Shown here in pieces: positions 14,426 to 21,820 of a DNA stretch of 64,000 nt (within the stretch, counting starts at the first letter, position 1; every line of letters begins with the position of its first letter). Made by a program: the position numbers and the translations under genes. Origin of the DNA: a virus. The stretch is taken from IMG/VR virus record IMGVR_UViG_3300034358_000044, positions 1-64,000 of that record; one strand, 5' to 3'. The notes beneath the pieces were generated by a model. It ran no database searches, was not told where the DNA came from, and saw only the letters and a program-made list of their open reading frames with translations.

Positions 14426-14722
14426 CTACTGAACTTCTCCTTCGTCAACTTGGTCAGCATCGAAGTTTCTCCCTTCCCTGTTGTGCATCCTTCGACGCAT
14501 CGTGGTGTCGATGGTGGACCAGATGCTTCTGCACCCGATGCAGCACTTGGTGCTCTCTGGAGCGAGAGACATCCTCGTTTTTCCCATGGAAATGGAGGAG
14601 CCTCCGCAGGCAGAGGTTGGTTCTGGATCATCACCGTAGAAGTAGTGGTACTTCCCAGTGACTTTGGACTCCATCCAGAAGTTGGCGTTTGGATCGGAGC
14701 CAGTTATTCTCTTAGCCATCAT
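14426..14722 (-). CDS. Hypothetical protein with Cys pair
   Basis: About 98 residues from one of two adjacent Met codons (14722 or 14719) next to GGGAGAG; an upstream Met at 14731 is also possible. CCIGCRS in the second half and a single Cys before it could bind metal. It overlaps the 3' end of the upstream coiled-coil gene. No family was recognised. Confidence 0.65.
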   Translation of the reverse strand: MMAKRITGSDPNANFWMESKVTGKYHYFYGDDPEPTSACGGSSISMGKTRMSLAPESTKCCIGCRSIWSTIDTTMRRRMHNREGRNFDADQVDEGEVQ

Positions 14723-15233
14723 CTCTCCCATCAAGAACTGCTTGAACGCGCTCCTTCGCCTTCTGAACTCCCTCCTCTGGGCCAGTGGCACCAATCCAGG
14801 AGGACGCCGAGCGCAAGGCGAGGAGGAGCTTCTCGACTCTGGCCTCTGCCTTCTCAGCGCGAAGGGTGGACTGCTGGTGGCCCTCACCCCAAGTCTTGGT
14901 GAGCTCCTTCCAGCGTCGGAGCTCGTGCTGCACCATGTGGAGGTGCTTCACCAAGTCGTCCACCCCGTTTGCCTCATTCAGCTTCTGGAGCCTGACGAGC
15001 TCCATCTTCACGACTTCGAGCTCGGCACGGGAAGCATCTCGCTCGGCCTTGTACTGATCCCGGATTTCAGCGAGAGACATCACCTGCGCTTTCCAGATGT
15101 CCCTGTCTGCTTCAACCTCGTCCAGTGATTTGACGGTGGCGTAGAGACGTCCGTACATCGAAGGCTCACAGACGACAGTTCCTGCTCGGACTTCGGAAAC
15201 AGTGAACGGCCCTTGGGACTCTGACTCCGACAT
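14712..15233 (-). CDS. Coiled-coil protein
   Basis: 173 residues with heptad-rich helices through most of its length (QYKAERDASRAELEVVKMEL, RAEKAEARVEKLLLAL). It resembles in style the coiled-coil genes at 10.0-12.1 kb. Function unknown. Confidence 0.75.
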   Translation of the reverse strand: MSESESQGPFTVSEVRAGTVVCEPSMYGRLYATVKSLDEVEADRDIWKAQVMSLAEIRDQYKAERDASRAELEVVKMELVRLQKLNEANGVDDLVKHLHMVQHELRRWKELTKTWGEGHQQSTLRAEKAEARVEKLLLALRSASSWIGATGPEEGVQKAKERVQAVLDGRDDG

Positions 15234-15235
15234 GG

Positions 15236-15514
15236 TTACCTCGTTGTTGGTTCAGGAATGGTTCGGAGTGTACTGTCTTCTGTCCGAACCACGCCACCCC
15301 GAAGCTTCTCAAGCTGGTCCTTGGTGATCTCGTAGTCCTGTTCCATGGAGGAGTAGGCCCTGGTTCTTCGGGATGCCTCTCGTTCCAGTGAATAGACCTG
15401 AGCCTGGAGCTCAGTGACTTTTCGAGCAAGGGCCATGACTTTCTCTTTCTGTCCCCCAAACCAGATGTCGCGGTCAACATCTTCTTCGGTGAGCAGCTTC
15501 GGGGTGTCATTCAT
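15236..15514 (-). CDS. Coiled-coil hypothetical protein
   Basis: 92 residues, heptad-rich middle (MALARKVTELQAQVYSLERE). ADRDIW/VDRDIW-like sequences occur in both this gene and its downstream neighbour at 14712, hinting at a duplicated segment. It overlaps gene 15511-16308 by 4 nt. Confidence 0.75.
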   Translation of the reverse strand: MNDTPKLLTEEDVDRDIWFGGQKEKVMALARKVTELQAQVYSLEREASRRTRAYSSMEQDYEITKDQLEKLRGGVVRTEDSTLRTIPEPTTR

Positions 15515-16308
15515 GGGTGTGCTTCTTCCTTGATGTCGTTCTTCTTCATGATGGGGCCTCTAGCCTCGGCCCAGAGGAGAAGGTCTTCGATGGTCCACCA
15601 ACCGAAGTTGTGAATATGCTGTTCCATCGGGTTGAGCCAGAAGACGACGTCGAACTCAGTCTTGATGTCGCCACGGATGGTAGACTTCAGGTTCCGAGAC
15701 CAACGTGGGGAGAGGGCGAACCACTTCTTCCCCGCCTTGTTGAGCGTGTCGATGATGCCAAGGTGCCGAACCTCGCTCTCCAGAAGGTCGTCGTCTAGGT
15801 CCTTGGCCAGAATCTCGACCTTGTCCCTCTCGTCCAACCTGGAGACGATGGCGAGGATGAGGCCACCACCGATGTGGAAGGGGCCGATGTTGATCCAGAA
15901 GGCGACATCGAGATTCTGGAAGGCCTTGTAGAGCTCCTCGACGTTCTTCTTGTCGTCTTCTCCGTAGGCGATGACGCCGAAGGACTTCTGGTCCCAGGCG
16001 CACACCAACGGCCGACCATAGGGCTTGAGCTCCGGGTCTTTGACCCACTCCTTGGGCTGGCGGTAGTAGTCCTCGACCGGGCTGCAGAAGAGGGCAGTGT
16101 AGGACTTCTCAGTGATGAGCCGCAGCCTGTTGGGCAGGTAGCGGATGATGCGCCGCTCGACACCGTACTCCGCCTCATTGAGCTCGAAGATTCGGTGGAG
16201 GTCTCTGATGCCCCACTCGTGTTCGGCGCAGAAGTCGGAGTCCATGGCGATGCCGTAGAGCTCCTTCTTCTCATTGTTGATCCACAGAGGGTTATTTGTT
16301 CTTCGCAT
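15511..16308 (-). CDS. Hypothetical protein
   Basis: 265 residues, soluble, aromatic-rich alpha/beta protein. Landmarks are YGIAMDSDFCAEHEWGIRDL near the start, NIGPFHIGGGLILAIVSRL in the middle and FDVVFWLNPMEQHIHNFGWW near the end. No recognised family or catalytic motif. Its start lies inside the methyltransferase gene (17-nt overlap), so the pair is likely cotranslated. Confidence 0.75.
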   Translation of the reverse strand: MRRTNNPLWINNEKKELYGIAMDSDFCAEHEWGIRDLHRIFELNEAEYGVERRIIRYLPNRLRLITEKSYTALFCSPVEDYYRQPKEWVKDPELKPYGRPLVCAWDQKSFGVIAYGEDDKKNVEELYKAFQNLDVAFWINIGPFHIGGGLILAIVSRLDERDKVEILAKDLDDDLLESEVRHLGIIDTLNKAGKKWFALSPRWSRNLKSTIRGDIKTEFDVVFWLNPMEQHIHNFGWWTIEDLLLWAEARGPIMKKNDIKEEAHP

Positions 16309-17089
16309 GTCGGGATTCCAGTTCTGCAGCTATTTGCTTTCGAAGTTGGGCATCGCGTCTTTTCATCTGGTTGATTTCCTTCTCCACCCACGCGCCCATC
16401 CATCCTCCCTTTTTCAGACTCGTCTGAAACCGGCTCTTGAGCTTCTTGATGTCGGGGAGGCTGTTGAGGGAGATGGTGGGCCAGATGTCGAAGAAGATGA
16501 CATCGTAGTTGTTCTTCGCGGCGGTGTACTCGAAGATGTCGGCCGGAACCATGATGAGCTTCATCTTCTCTTCGTCGGTGAGATGGTTCCCGTAGGTGAA
16601 GGGCATGTAGCAGAGCTGAAGGACATCGGGGTTCTTCTCCACCACGACGACCCGCGTCACCTTGGGGTTCTTCAGGATGGGGACGAGGATCATCCCCAGG
16701 CCGAAGCCGGCGATGAGGACGGACCCTCTGGCCTTCCTGATGGCCTCCCCGCTGGAGCGCGCCTCGTGGGGAGTGTCGGACATCATCACCTGGCCATTGA
16801 CGACCAACCGGACGTACTTGCCCATGGTGATGCCCATGGCTGGCCGTCCGTTGATGGCCTCGGTGAGGTTGTGGAACAGCATGTCCCGCTCGGTGATTTC
16901 GAAGTGTTCGACTCGTGAAGAGCCAGACTCCCCGACCGGAATGATGTTCCTCATGGGAACGAGACCGAAGGGGAGTGGCGAGGCGAGGACCCTGCTGACC
17001 TTGTTCAACTGCTTCTGAGTCCGAACTGCGAACTCTTCCAGCATCTTCATCTGCGCGTCATCGAGAGGTAACGTTGAAGGGCTCGGCAT
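16292..17089 (-). CDS. Class I SAM-dependent methyltransferase (spermidine-synthase-like fold)
   Basis: 265 residues. After an N-terminal beta region (residues 1-115) comes VLIAGFGLGMILVPIL (motif I, glycine-rich SAM loop), then VTRVVVVEKNPDVLQL with the acidic ribose-binding residue, and YDVIFFDIWPTI (motif IV). Arrangement and spacing resemble spermidine synthase and related methyltransferases. No nucleic-acid target-recognition domain is evident, so the substrate is unknown. The C-terminus is basic. Confidence 0.75.
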   Translation of the reverse strand: MPSPSTLPLDDAQMKMLEEFAVRTQKQLNKVSRVLASPLPFGLVPMRNIIPVGESGSSRVEHFEITERDMLFHNLTEAINGRPAMGITMGKYVRLVVNGQVMMSDTPHEARSSGEAIRKARGSVLIAGFGLGMILVPILKNPKVTRVVVVEKNPDVLQLCYMPFTYGNHLTDEEKMKLIMVPADIFEYTAAKNNYDVIFFDIWPTISLNSLPDIKKLKSRFQTSLKKGGWMGAWVEKEINQMKRRDAQLRKQIAAELESRHAKNK

Positions 17090-17098
17090 GTACTCTCC

Positions 17099-17302
17099 CT
17101 ACTTCGGTTCGATGTTGAACTTCTCCATGGTGTCTTCGAGTTCGTAGAAGGCCTCGTCGGAGAGGTCGTCAGTGGCTTTGTCGTGGACCCATCGGAGGTA
17201 GCCGGGGTCCTCTTCGGCTACCTCCTCGATGGTCTTGCCTTGGTACTTCCCGTGCTTGAAGCACCACAGGAAGTTGTTGGGGTCCTTCATCAGGATGGCC
17301 AT
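17099..17302 (-). CDS. Exonuclease-X C-terminal-like / DUF3820-like protein
   Basis: 67 residues. FKHGKYQGKTIEEVAEEDPG followed by YLRWV is the hallmark of the short domain at the C-terminus of exodeoxyribonuclease X and of stand-alone DUF3820 proteins. The nuclease domain itself is absent. Role unknown. It sits 3 nt after gene 17306-17656. Confidence 0.75.
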   Translation of the reverse strand: MAILMKDPNNFLWCFKHGKYQGKTIEEVAEEDPGYLRWVHDKATDDLSDEAFYELEDTMEKFNIEPK

Positions 17303-17305
17303 TCG

Positions 17306-17656
17306 CTAGAGGTTCTCCGGCATGAACATCCCTCTGATGAACTGCGAGTACCCGTTGTCGCGCTTCTTCTCCTTCTTGGCCGCCTTGGGGAAGAGCTGCT
17401 CCTTCGCCATGGACTTGCCAGTCAGGATGCCCTCCCGGTACTTGTCGGCCTCGTTCTTCGCCAGAACGCGCAGCACGGCATCCGGGTGGTTGTCCCGGTA
17501 CTCGTTCATCGCGCCATAGGCAGCTTCCTGGCCACGGTGGCACGGGCCTTCGTTCTTCCACTCCCCCGTCACCTGGTCCTTGACCTGAAGCTGGTGGGGG
17601 AGAACCTCGTGCAACACATCCAGCGCGTGCTGGTACTGCTCCTTGGTGACCGTCAT
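17306..17656 (-). CDS. Hypothetical protein
   Basis: 116 residues, helical and charged, ending in a Lys-rich segment (FPKAAKKEKKRDNGYSQF). It is the first gene below promoter copy e, with a 130-nt leader. No family was recognised. Confidence 0.75.
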   Translation of the reverse strand: MTVTKEQYQHALDVLHEVLPHQLQVKDQVTGEWKNEGPCHRGQEAAYGAMNEYRDNHPDAVLRVLAKNEADKYREGILTGKSMAKEQLFPKAAKKEKKRDNGYSQFIRGMFMPENL

Positions 17657-17786
17657 GGTGTAGTCCTTGAATCGTATTGCGGGTTGGAGTACTACTGCGG
17701 GAAGCCGCGCATCGGGACTAAGCGAGAATGAAGGCTCAATTGCCCGATCCGCCCCGATGCAGCGGCTATGTTTTTTGCCTGCAGTT

Positions 17787-17815
17787 CCTTATGCCGAATG
17801 GCAAGGCCTTCTTGC
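17787..17815 (-). promoter_or_regulatory. Sigma-28-like bipartite promoter, copy e
   Basis: Minus strand: GCAA (17815-17812), 15 nt, CGGCATAA (17796-17789), GG. The GCAA box touches the stop codon of the upstream gene at 17815. The leader to the next start (17656) is the longest of the set. Confidence 0.6.
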
Positions 17816-18204
17816 TACGGCCACAGCCCGCGATTCAGGTACTGCCGAAGTGTCACTGCCCGCTCTTCGATGGAGGAGAGTTCGGACAAGACGAGCTTGA
17901 AGCGGTCCTCTTCGGTGACCTTCTCGCCGTAGTCTCCATTGAAGACCTCGGTAATGTGGACCGCCAGGGTGGAGGCAGCGGTTTCACCCAAGTCCTTCAT
18001 CTGCTGAACGGCGGTGTCGATCCGCTCGTTGTACCAGTCGGGAGGGCCATTCACCGGCACCCCGCTGATTTCGTCCTTCTTCGCTGGAGACTTCGCCATC
18101 ATCTTCTCCAGGTTCTCGTTGAGTTGTTCCAGCCCTCGCGCGATGCGGGGCATAGTGCCGTCGTAGAACTGCCTGCCCATGACGGTCTGGAAGAAATCGG
18201 TCAT
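17815..18204 (-). CDS. Hypothetical helical protein
   Basis: 129 residues, mostly helical (GLEQLNENLEKMMAKSPAKK ... TAASTLAVHITEVFN). No membrane segment or motif. One base separates it from gene 18206-18433. No family was recognised. Confidence 0.75.
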   Translation of the reverse strand: MTDFFQTVMGRQFYDGTMPRIARGLEQLNENLEKMMAKSPAKKDEISGVPVNGPPDWYNERIDTAVQQMKDLGETAASTLAVHITEVFNGDYGEKVTEEDRFKLVLSELSSIEERAVTLRQYLNRGLWP

Positions 18205-18205
18205 T

Positions 18206-18433
18206 CTAGAAGCCCTCCGGCCAGATCTTGTTCGTCTTGTGGTAGTGGAGAATCAACTTCTTCAGTGTCTGCATCTCTTCCTTGCTGGCCCCGGCTTTCC
18301 CCTGTGCGGAATCCAAGGCGAGCAGCAGCAGGTCGGCAGAAACGGTGTTACGGATGAGCTCTCCGACGAAGGCAAGGAGGAGCTTGATGGGAAGGGGCTC
18401 TTCTCCTTCCCTGATGGCAAGCCTATCGTTCAC
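18206..18433 (-). CDS. Small hypothetical protein
   Basis: 75 residues. A Leu-rich segment (IKLLLAFVGELIRNTVSADLL) is amphipathic rather than clearly membrane spanning. ATGA-type overlap with the upstream gene. No family was recognised. Confidence 0.7.
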   Translation of the reverse strand: MNDRLAIREGEEPLPIKLLLAFVGELIRNTVSADLLLLALDSAQGKAGASKEEMQTLKKLILHYHKTNKIWPEGF

Positions 18434-18717
18434 GCCCAGAACAGGACTCGTATGGCCCCCTCTTTTGCTGCCTTCTTGTAGGAGTTGATGAACTGCTTGG
18501 AGCAGCCGAAGTCCTTCATGTCGTTTACGGTGTTCAGAACGAAGTTCGGATCTCCGCAGTGGATGATGAACTCGCAGGCACTCTTGTGGGTGAAGGTTGC
18601 GTGCTCGGCGCAGTAGTGCCAGTCGATGCTAACCTGCCCTTCATTATCGAAGAGAATGCCGGCATCTACCTCGGCAGTGACTGAGAGAACGAGTCCCTTT
18701 TTTCTCTTGGTGGTCAT
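18430..18717 (-). CDS. Hypothetical protein
   Basis: 95 residues from ATG 18717 (overlaps the upstream stop as ATGA). Small alpha/beta protein with four scattered Cys and several His (WHYCAEHATFTHKSACEF), possibly metal binding. No family was recognised. Confidence 0.75.
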   Translation of the reverse strand: MTTKRKKGLVLSVTAEVDAGILFDNEGQVSIDWHYCAEHATFTHKSACEFIIHCGDPNFVLNTVNDMKDFGCSKQFINSYKKAAKEGAIRVLFWA

Positions 18718-19157
18718 GGGAGGTTCCTCAACTCCAGCTTCTTGGTGTTCTTGGTCACCCACTCGCTCTCGTTGAACCAGATGATCTTCGGAGCCGTGAC
18801 GATGCAGAACCCTCCACCGAACTCGTCAACTCTGGGCTTGCTGCAGGTGTCCGCCCAGCTCATGTGGAAGTAGCCCTTGGGGCAGAACTTCTTGAGATAG
18901 CTCTGCACGAAGTCGGCAATCTGCTCCACGTTGCCGGACTCTCCGCTGTCCCTGAACCAGACGTAGGGAGGCTGGATGATGTCTCCCAGGGTCTTCATGC
19001 CCGTGAGGCCGAAGACGGTCCAATCGTAGTCCGTCATGAGGTTGCCATCCTCATCCTCCGTAATCTTCAGGAGGTCGAGCTCCTTCTGGCACCACTCCGC
19101 TTCCCCGTGGTGTTGCAGCTTCAGTGCGAATGAGAACTGCCTGTAGTTGTTGGCCAC
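18714..19157 (-). CDS. Hypothetical protein
   Basis: 147 residues, starting MANNYRQFSFALKLQHHGEA. Mixed alpha/beta with conserved-looking aromatic stretches (PPYVWFRDSGESGNVEQIAD, GYFHMSWADTCSKPRVDEFG). This reads like a self-contained small domain but I cannot place it. It shares one base with the upstream stop. Confidence 0.75.
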   Translation of the reverse strand: MANNYRQFSFALKLQHHGEAEWCQKELDLLKITEDEDGNLMTDYDWTVFGLTGMKTLGDIIQPPYVWFRDSGESGNVEQIADFVQSYLKKFCPKGYFHMSWADTCSKPRVDEFGGGFCIVTAPKIIWFNESEWVTKNTKKLELRNLP

Positions 19158-19588
19158 TAGACCTCCACTTGCCGGCCGAATCGTTTGTTCCTGACAACGC
19201 TGGACACTTCCTTGGCCCTCTTCCTCTTCTTGAGAAGGAGGATCTCTTTGCGTCTCTCCTTCTCCGCGTCCATGTAGATCTTCCTGTTGTAGAGGTGGAA
19301 GAGCTCCTCCATGACGCGGAGGCCCGCCATCGTGATCTTGATGAGGGCGTACTTCTGGTCATTGACCTGCAGGTAGTCCATGACGTGGTTGATGCTGGGG
19401 GAGTGCGTGGTGTGCTTCTCCACTTCCGTCCTGCGGGGGCCGAGTCTCCTCTCGCAGAGCACCTCGTAGACGGCGTAGACGTCGAAGTCCTTGTGGAAGC
19501 GCCCATGGACCTCGTACCGGTCGAGCGCGACCTTGCTGACCTCTTTCCACCTGGTGGGGTATCGAGCCCTCTTCGCTTTCTTGGCCAT
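19157..19588 (-). CDS. Hypothetical basic protein
   Basis: 143 residues, strongly basic at both ends (MAKKAKRARYPTRWKEVSKV, LLLKKRKRAKEVSSVVRNKR), suggesting nucleic-acid binding. The centre is helical. Adjacent stops and starts share a base. No family was recognised. Confidence 0.75.
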   Translation of the reverse strand: MAKKAKRARYPTRWKEVSKVALDRYEVHGRFHKDFDVYAVYEVLCERRLGPRRTEVEKHTTHSPSINHVMDYLQVNDQKYALIKITMAGLRVMEELFHLYNRKIYMDAEKERRKEILLLKKRKRAKEVSSVVRNKRFGRQVEV

Positions 19589-19902
19589 CAGTCCGCCGTG
19601 AGGCTGAGGTCTTCGATCTCATCCAGAGCGACCGTCACCTCATCGCCGTAGTTCTTCTTGGCGAGGAAGAGCGGTTGGTTCGCCAGGGTGCCGTAGAGGA
19701 CACCGTCCTTGTCGCCAAGGATCTTCACCCAGATGTGCTCCCTCTGTGGCCAGTCCTTCTTCTTGTAGTTGACCCTGAACGCCTTCTTCACCCACTTCCC
19801 TTTGAAGAAGGAGAGGGGCTCGGAGGCGTACTTGGACTCGGGCTTGGGGGCGTGGTCGGCGCAGACGAACTGGAGGTTGTCGAGTTGCTTGCTGGAGGGC
19901 AT
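19588..19902 (-). CDS. DUF2314-like protein
   Basis: 104 residues. REHIWVKILGDKDGVLYGTL followed by ANQPLFLAKKNYGDEVTVAL fits the DUF2314 pattern (HxWV..., G.LAN.P, GD.V) known from bacterial stand-alone domains of unknown function. Its first 115 nt overlap the 3' end of gene 19788-20228 in another frame. Confidence 0.65.
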   Translation of the reverse strand: MPSSKQLDNLQFVCADHAPKPESKYASEPLSFFKGKWVKKAFRVNYKKKDWPQREHIWVKILGDKDGVLYGTLANQPLFLAKKNYGDEVTVALDEIEDLSLTAD

Positions 19903-20228
19903 GGCGGTTCCATTGCCTTTCTGATGCGGGTTTCTTCAGCGATGACGCGCTTGTAGTCGGTGATGTTGATGGGGCGGCAGCTCGCGAATATGGGCATGCC
20001 GTTGGCGCTTCTTGGGAGTGCCTCTGTGATGTACTCGTAGAAGTGGGCAATCTGGTCCTTCACGAAGCCCTCGATGACTTCCTTGCTCACCATTGCCAAT
20101 GGGAGGAAGCACATCCTGACGTCTTCTACCCTTCGCAGCCGGTCGGACATGAAGACCTGGTTGGTCACCAGTTCCACCGCCAGCTTGTTGACTTCTGCAT
20201 CTGTCATCTTGGGTTCTGGATCCGTCAT
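19788..20228 (-). CDS. Hypothetical protein with out-of-frame overlapping tail
   Basis: 146 residues from ATG 20228 (overlaps the upstream stop as ATGA). The first 107 residues are a normal helical protein (TDAEVNKLAVELVTNQVFMS). The last 38 are almost only Pro, Ser and Thr and are encoded over the start of gene 19588-19902 in a different frame, because no stop occurs before 19788. Either the tail is real or a stop was lost. No family was recognised. Confidence 0.65.
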   Translation of the reverse strand: MTDPEPKMTDAEVNKLAVELVTNQVFMSDRLRRVEDVRMCFLPLAMVSKEVIEGFVKDQIAHFYEYITEALPRSANGMPIFASCRPINITDYKRVIAEETRIRKAMEPPCPPASNSTTSSSSAPTTPPSPSPSTPPSPSPSSKGSG

Positions 20229-20509
20229 GGTTTCCCCAGGTAGTCGTCGAACCAGAAGTCGTTGATTTCCAAGTCTTCGGGCATGGGCTTCTCTGACTCG
20301 AAGATGGCTGAGACATCGACCAGTCCGTGCCCAACATGGGCGTACATCGTGAAGCCGTCCGGCTCTTCGTCCGAGTCGCAGTTCTTGATGGTCAGGATGT
20401 GCTGCCACTTGTGCGCCGCGATGAGCTTCCGCTCCTTGGCCCTGTTGATTTCCTTGAAGGGGCCGTAGAGCTCGACGAGTTGCTTGTTGGTGAGCTTCTT
20501 GCTCGTCAT
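20225..20509 (-). CDS. Hypothetical protein
   Basis: 94 residues from ATG 20509 (overlaps the upstream stop). Helical N-terminus (KKLTNKQLVELYGPFKEINR) and an acidic C-terminal half. No family was recognised. Confidence 0.7.
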   Translation of the reverse strand: MTSKKLTNKQLVELYGPFKEINRAKERKLIAAHKWQHILTIKNCDSDEEPDGFTMYAHVGHGLVDVSAIFESEKPMPEDLEINDFWFDDYLGKP

Positions 20510-20700
20510 GTCTCCTCCCAGTCGATGTTCTTCAGGTCCACTGGGGCTACGCCTGCGGCTTTGCACTTGCCGCACTGGACTTCGACGACCCAGCCGACGA
20601 TGGCATCGTGGTAGAGGCTGTACCTGCCCGCTGTCGGGTAGATGTGGCCGGTGTGCTTGCACGTCTTGACGGGCTTCTTAGGCGGTTGTTTCGCTGACAT
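20506..20700 (-). CDS. Small zinc-binding protein
   Basis: 64 residues from ATG 20700. KTCKHTGH near the start and CGKCKAAG near the end provide Cys and His ligands for one zinc. Its start lies inside gene 20678-20872 (23-nt overlap). No family was recognised. Confidence 0.7.
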   Translation of the reverse strand: MSAKQPPKKPVKTCKHTGHIYPTAGRYSLYHDAIVGWVVEVQCGKCKAAGVAPVDLKNIDWEET

Positions 20701-20872
20701 CGTCGGCCTCGATGGTGGAGTCATCCACTCCGTTGTAGACCCAGACGACGTCACCCTTCTGTGCTTTCTCGACGGCGATGTCGGTCGCTTCTTCCGAGCT
20801 TTTCGCCTCCACCTCAACTGTCGCTTCGACGTTGCCGACCGCTGAGAGATAAACCTTGAACTTCTTCTTCAT
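20678..20872 (-). CDS. Small beta-alpha protein
   Basis: 64 residues from ATG 20872. MKKKFKVYLSAVGNVEATVE followed by SSEEATDIAVEKA is a strand-helix pattern seen in short host and phage 'DpnD/PcfM-like' domains; I regard that likeness as weak. Its leader is short and carries promoter copy f and a hairpin that includes the ribosome-binding site. Confidence 0.7.
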   Translation of the reverse strand: MKKKFKVYLSAVGNVEATVEVEAKSSEEATDIAVEKAQKGDVVWVYNGVDDSTIEADDVSETTA

Positions 20873-20877
20873 GAGCA

Positions 20878-20890
20878 CCTCCAGTGAAGG
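20878..20890 (-). promoter_or_regulatory. Shine-Dalgarno-occluding hairpin in leader of gene 20678-20872
   Basis: In the minus-strand RNA CCUUC pairs with GGAGG across ACU; GGAGG is the ribosome-binding site of the ATG at 20872. Same layout as the elements at 2316 and 2652 with a different loop. Confidence 0.45.
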
Positions 20891-20910
20891 ATACGATTTT
20901 ACGGCCATAT

Positions 20911-20939
20911 CCTTATGCCGAAGTACATGCGTAAGTTGA
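20911..20939 (-). promoter_or_regulatory. Sigma-28-like bipartite promoter, copy f
   Basis: Minus strand: TCAA (20939-20936), 15 nt, CGGCATAA (20920-20913), GG. It is divergent: the -35 part lies in the 5' end of the plus-strand gene at 20915. Confidence 0.65.
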
Positions 20940-21274
20940 CAAGTCGAAATCGACGTGCTTCTGTTCGCGCCATGCAGACTGACTACGTCTCTGACGAGTC
21001 CGCAGCGCAAGCCAAGGCCTACGAGACGGAGCTCCGCAAGCTTCCGCCCGATGCCGGCATCCTCTTCATTGGGGTCAAGGCCGTTCCGTGCCGGGACGGG
21101 AAGAGCAAGTCCTTCGAGGTCAGGCTGGGGACTCACCGAGCGGTGGGACAGTCCGCTAGTGTGGCGCTGGTCAGCTACACCTTCCGTCACGAGATGCAGA
21201 GGGGCATCAAGTTTCTAGTCAGCGCCTACCAAGGCATTTCGGGAGCCGCACGTGCCGACCATGGTGATGCGTAG
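20915..21274 (+). CDS. Hypothetical protein, first gene of the plus-strand run
   Basis: Up to 119 residues. ATG 20915 lies inside promoter element f, so the true start is more likely ATG 20927 (MRKLTSRNRR) or 20972 (MQTDYVSDES); none has a strong ribosome-binding site. The protein is basic at the N-terminus with an alpha/beta body (PDAGILFIGVKAVPCRDGKS). It overlaps the regulator gene by 23 nt. No family was recognised. Confidence 0.65.
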   Translation: MPKYMRKLTSRNRRASVRAMQTDYVSDESAAQAKAYETELRKLPPDAGILFIGVKAVPCRDGKSKSFEVRLGTHRAVGQSASVALVSYTFRHEMQRGIKFLVSAYQGISGAARADHGDA

Positions 21275-21467
21275 GTTGGTACGTCTTCGGCGCAAGAAGA
21301 TGACAGCGTCTGAGGCAGCCCGGAGGATGAAGGTGTCCAGGCAGCAGATCTTCAACATCGAGACGGAGTACCAAGGAGCCCCGAGTATCCTGACCGTGGA
21401 GCGTTACGCGAAGGCCATTGGGGCGAAGGTTGTTGTTCTTGACCGAGCCCACAAGAGCGGTACATAG
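21252..21467 (+). CDS. XRE/Cro-type helix-turn-helix regulator
   Basis: 71 residues. RKKMTASEAARRMKVSRQQI followed by NIETEYQGAPSILTVERYAK and AIGAKVVV is a complete five-helix lambda-repressor-type DNA-binding domain with nothing else attached. It sits at the head of the plus-strand run beside a divergent promoter region, where a Cro-like switch protein would be expected. Its operator is not identified. Confidence 0.85.
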   Translation: MPTMVMRRLVRLRRKKMTASEAARRMKVSRQQIFNIETEYQGAPSILTVERYAKAIGAKVVVLDRAHKSGT

Positions 21468-21494
21468 TCGCCGTACAGACAACGTACAGACACC

Positions 21495-21818
21495 ATGTCA
21501 GACCGAAATCCGATAGTCATCCCGAAGACTGCTGACGCTAGAAGGCGCTGCGCCAAATGTGGCAGCCTTGACTGGTACGGGCGCAACATCTCAGGAGCCG
21601 TCACCTTCAAGTGCAAATGCGGCTATGAGTGGTATGGGGGGCTCGCCCAGGTGCCGATGGATCCACTCGTACCACAGCCCCCTCTGGCTCCTCCCGATCC
21701 CGACATTCAGTTCGTTGAGAATTCGAGGGTCGAGGGTGGTGTAGAAGAGATTCGCAAGAAGCCCGACATGAGGACCGACTTCAGGAAGGGCGCCCCAATT
21801 CCAGGTGACGAGGAGTGA
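21495..21818 (+). CDS. Zinc-ribbon protein
   Basis: 107 residues. CAKCGS at about 19-24 and CKCGYEW at about 40-46 form a C4 zinc ribbon; a proline-rich then acidic tail follows. It directly precedes the tail-assembly chaperone gene (4-nt overlap region), so it may belong with the tail genes. No named family was recognised. Confidence 0.75.
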   Translation: MSDRNPIVIPKTADARRRCAKCGSLDWYGRNISGAVTFKCKCGYEWYGGLAQVPMDPLVPQPPLAPPDPDIQFVENSRVEGGVEEIRKKPDMRTDFRKGAPIPGDEE

Positions 21819-21820
21819 CA

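Noticed and set aside
14380-14634. Minus-strand 84-codon frame overlapping 14426-14722
   Set aside because: It lacks a ribosome-binding site, has a shadow-like composition and overlaps a better gene in another frame.
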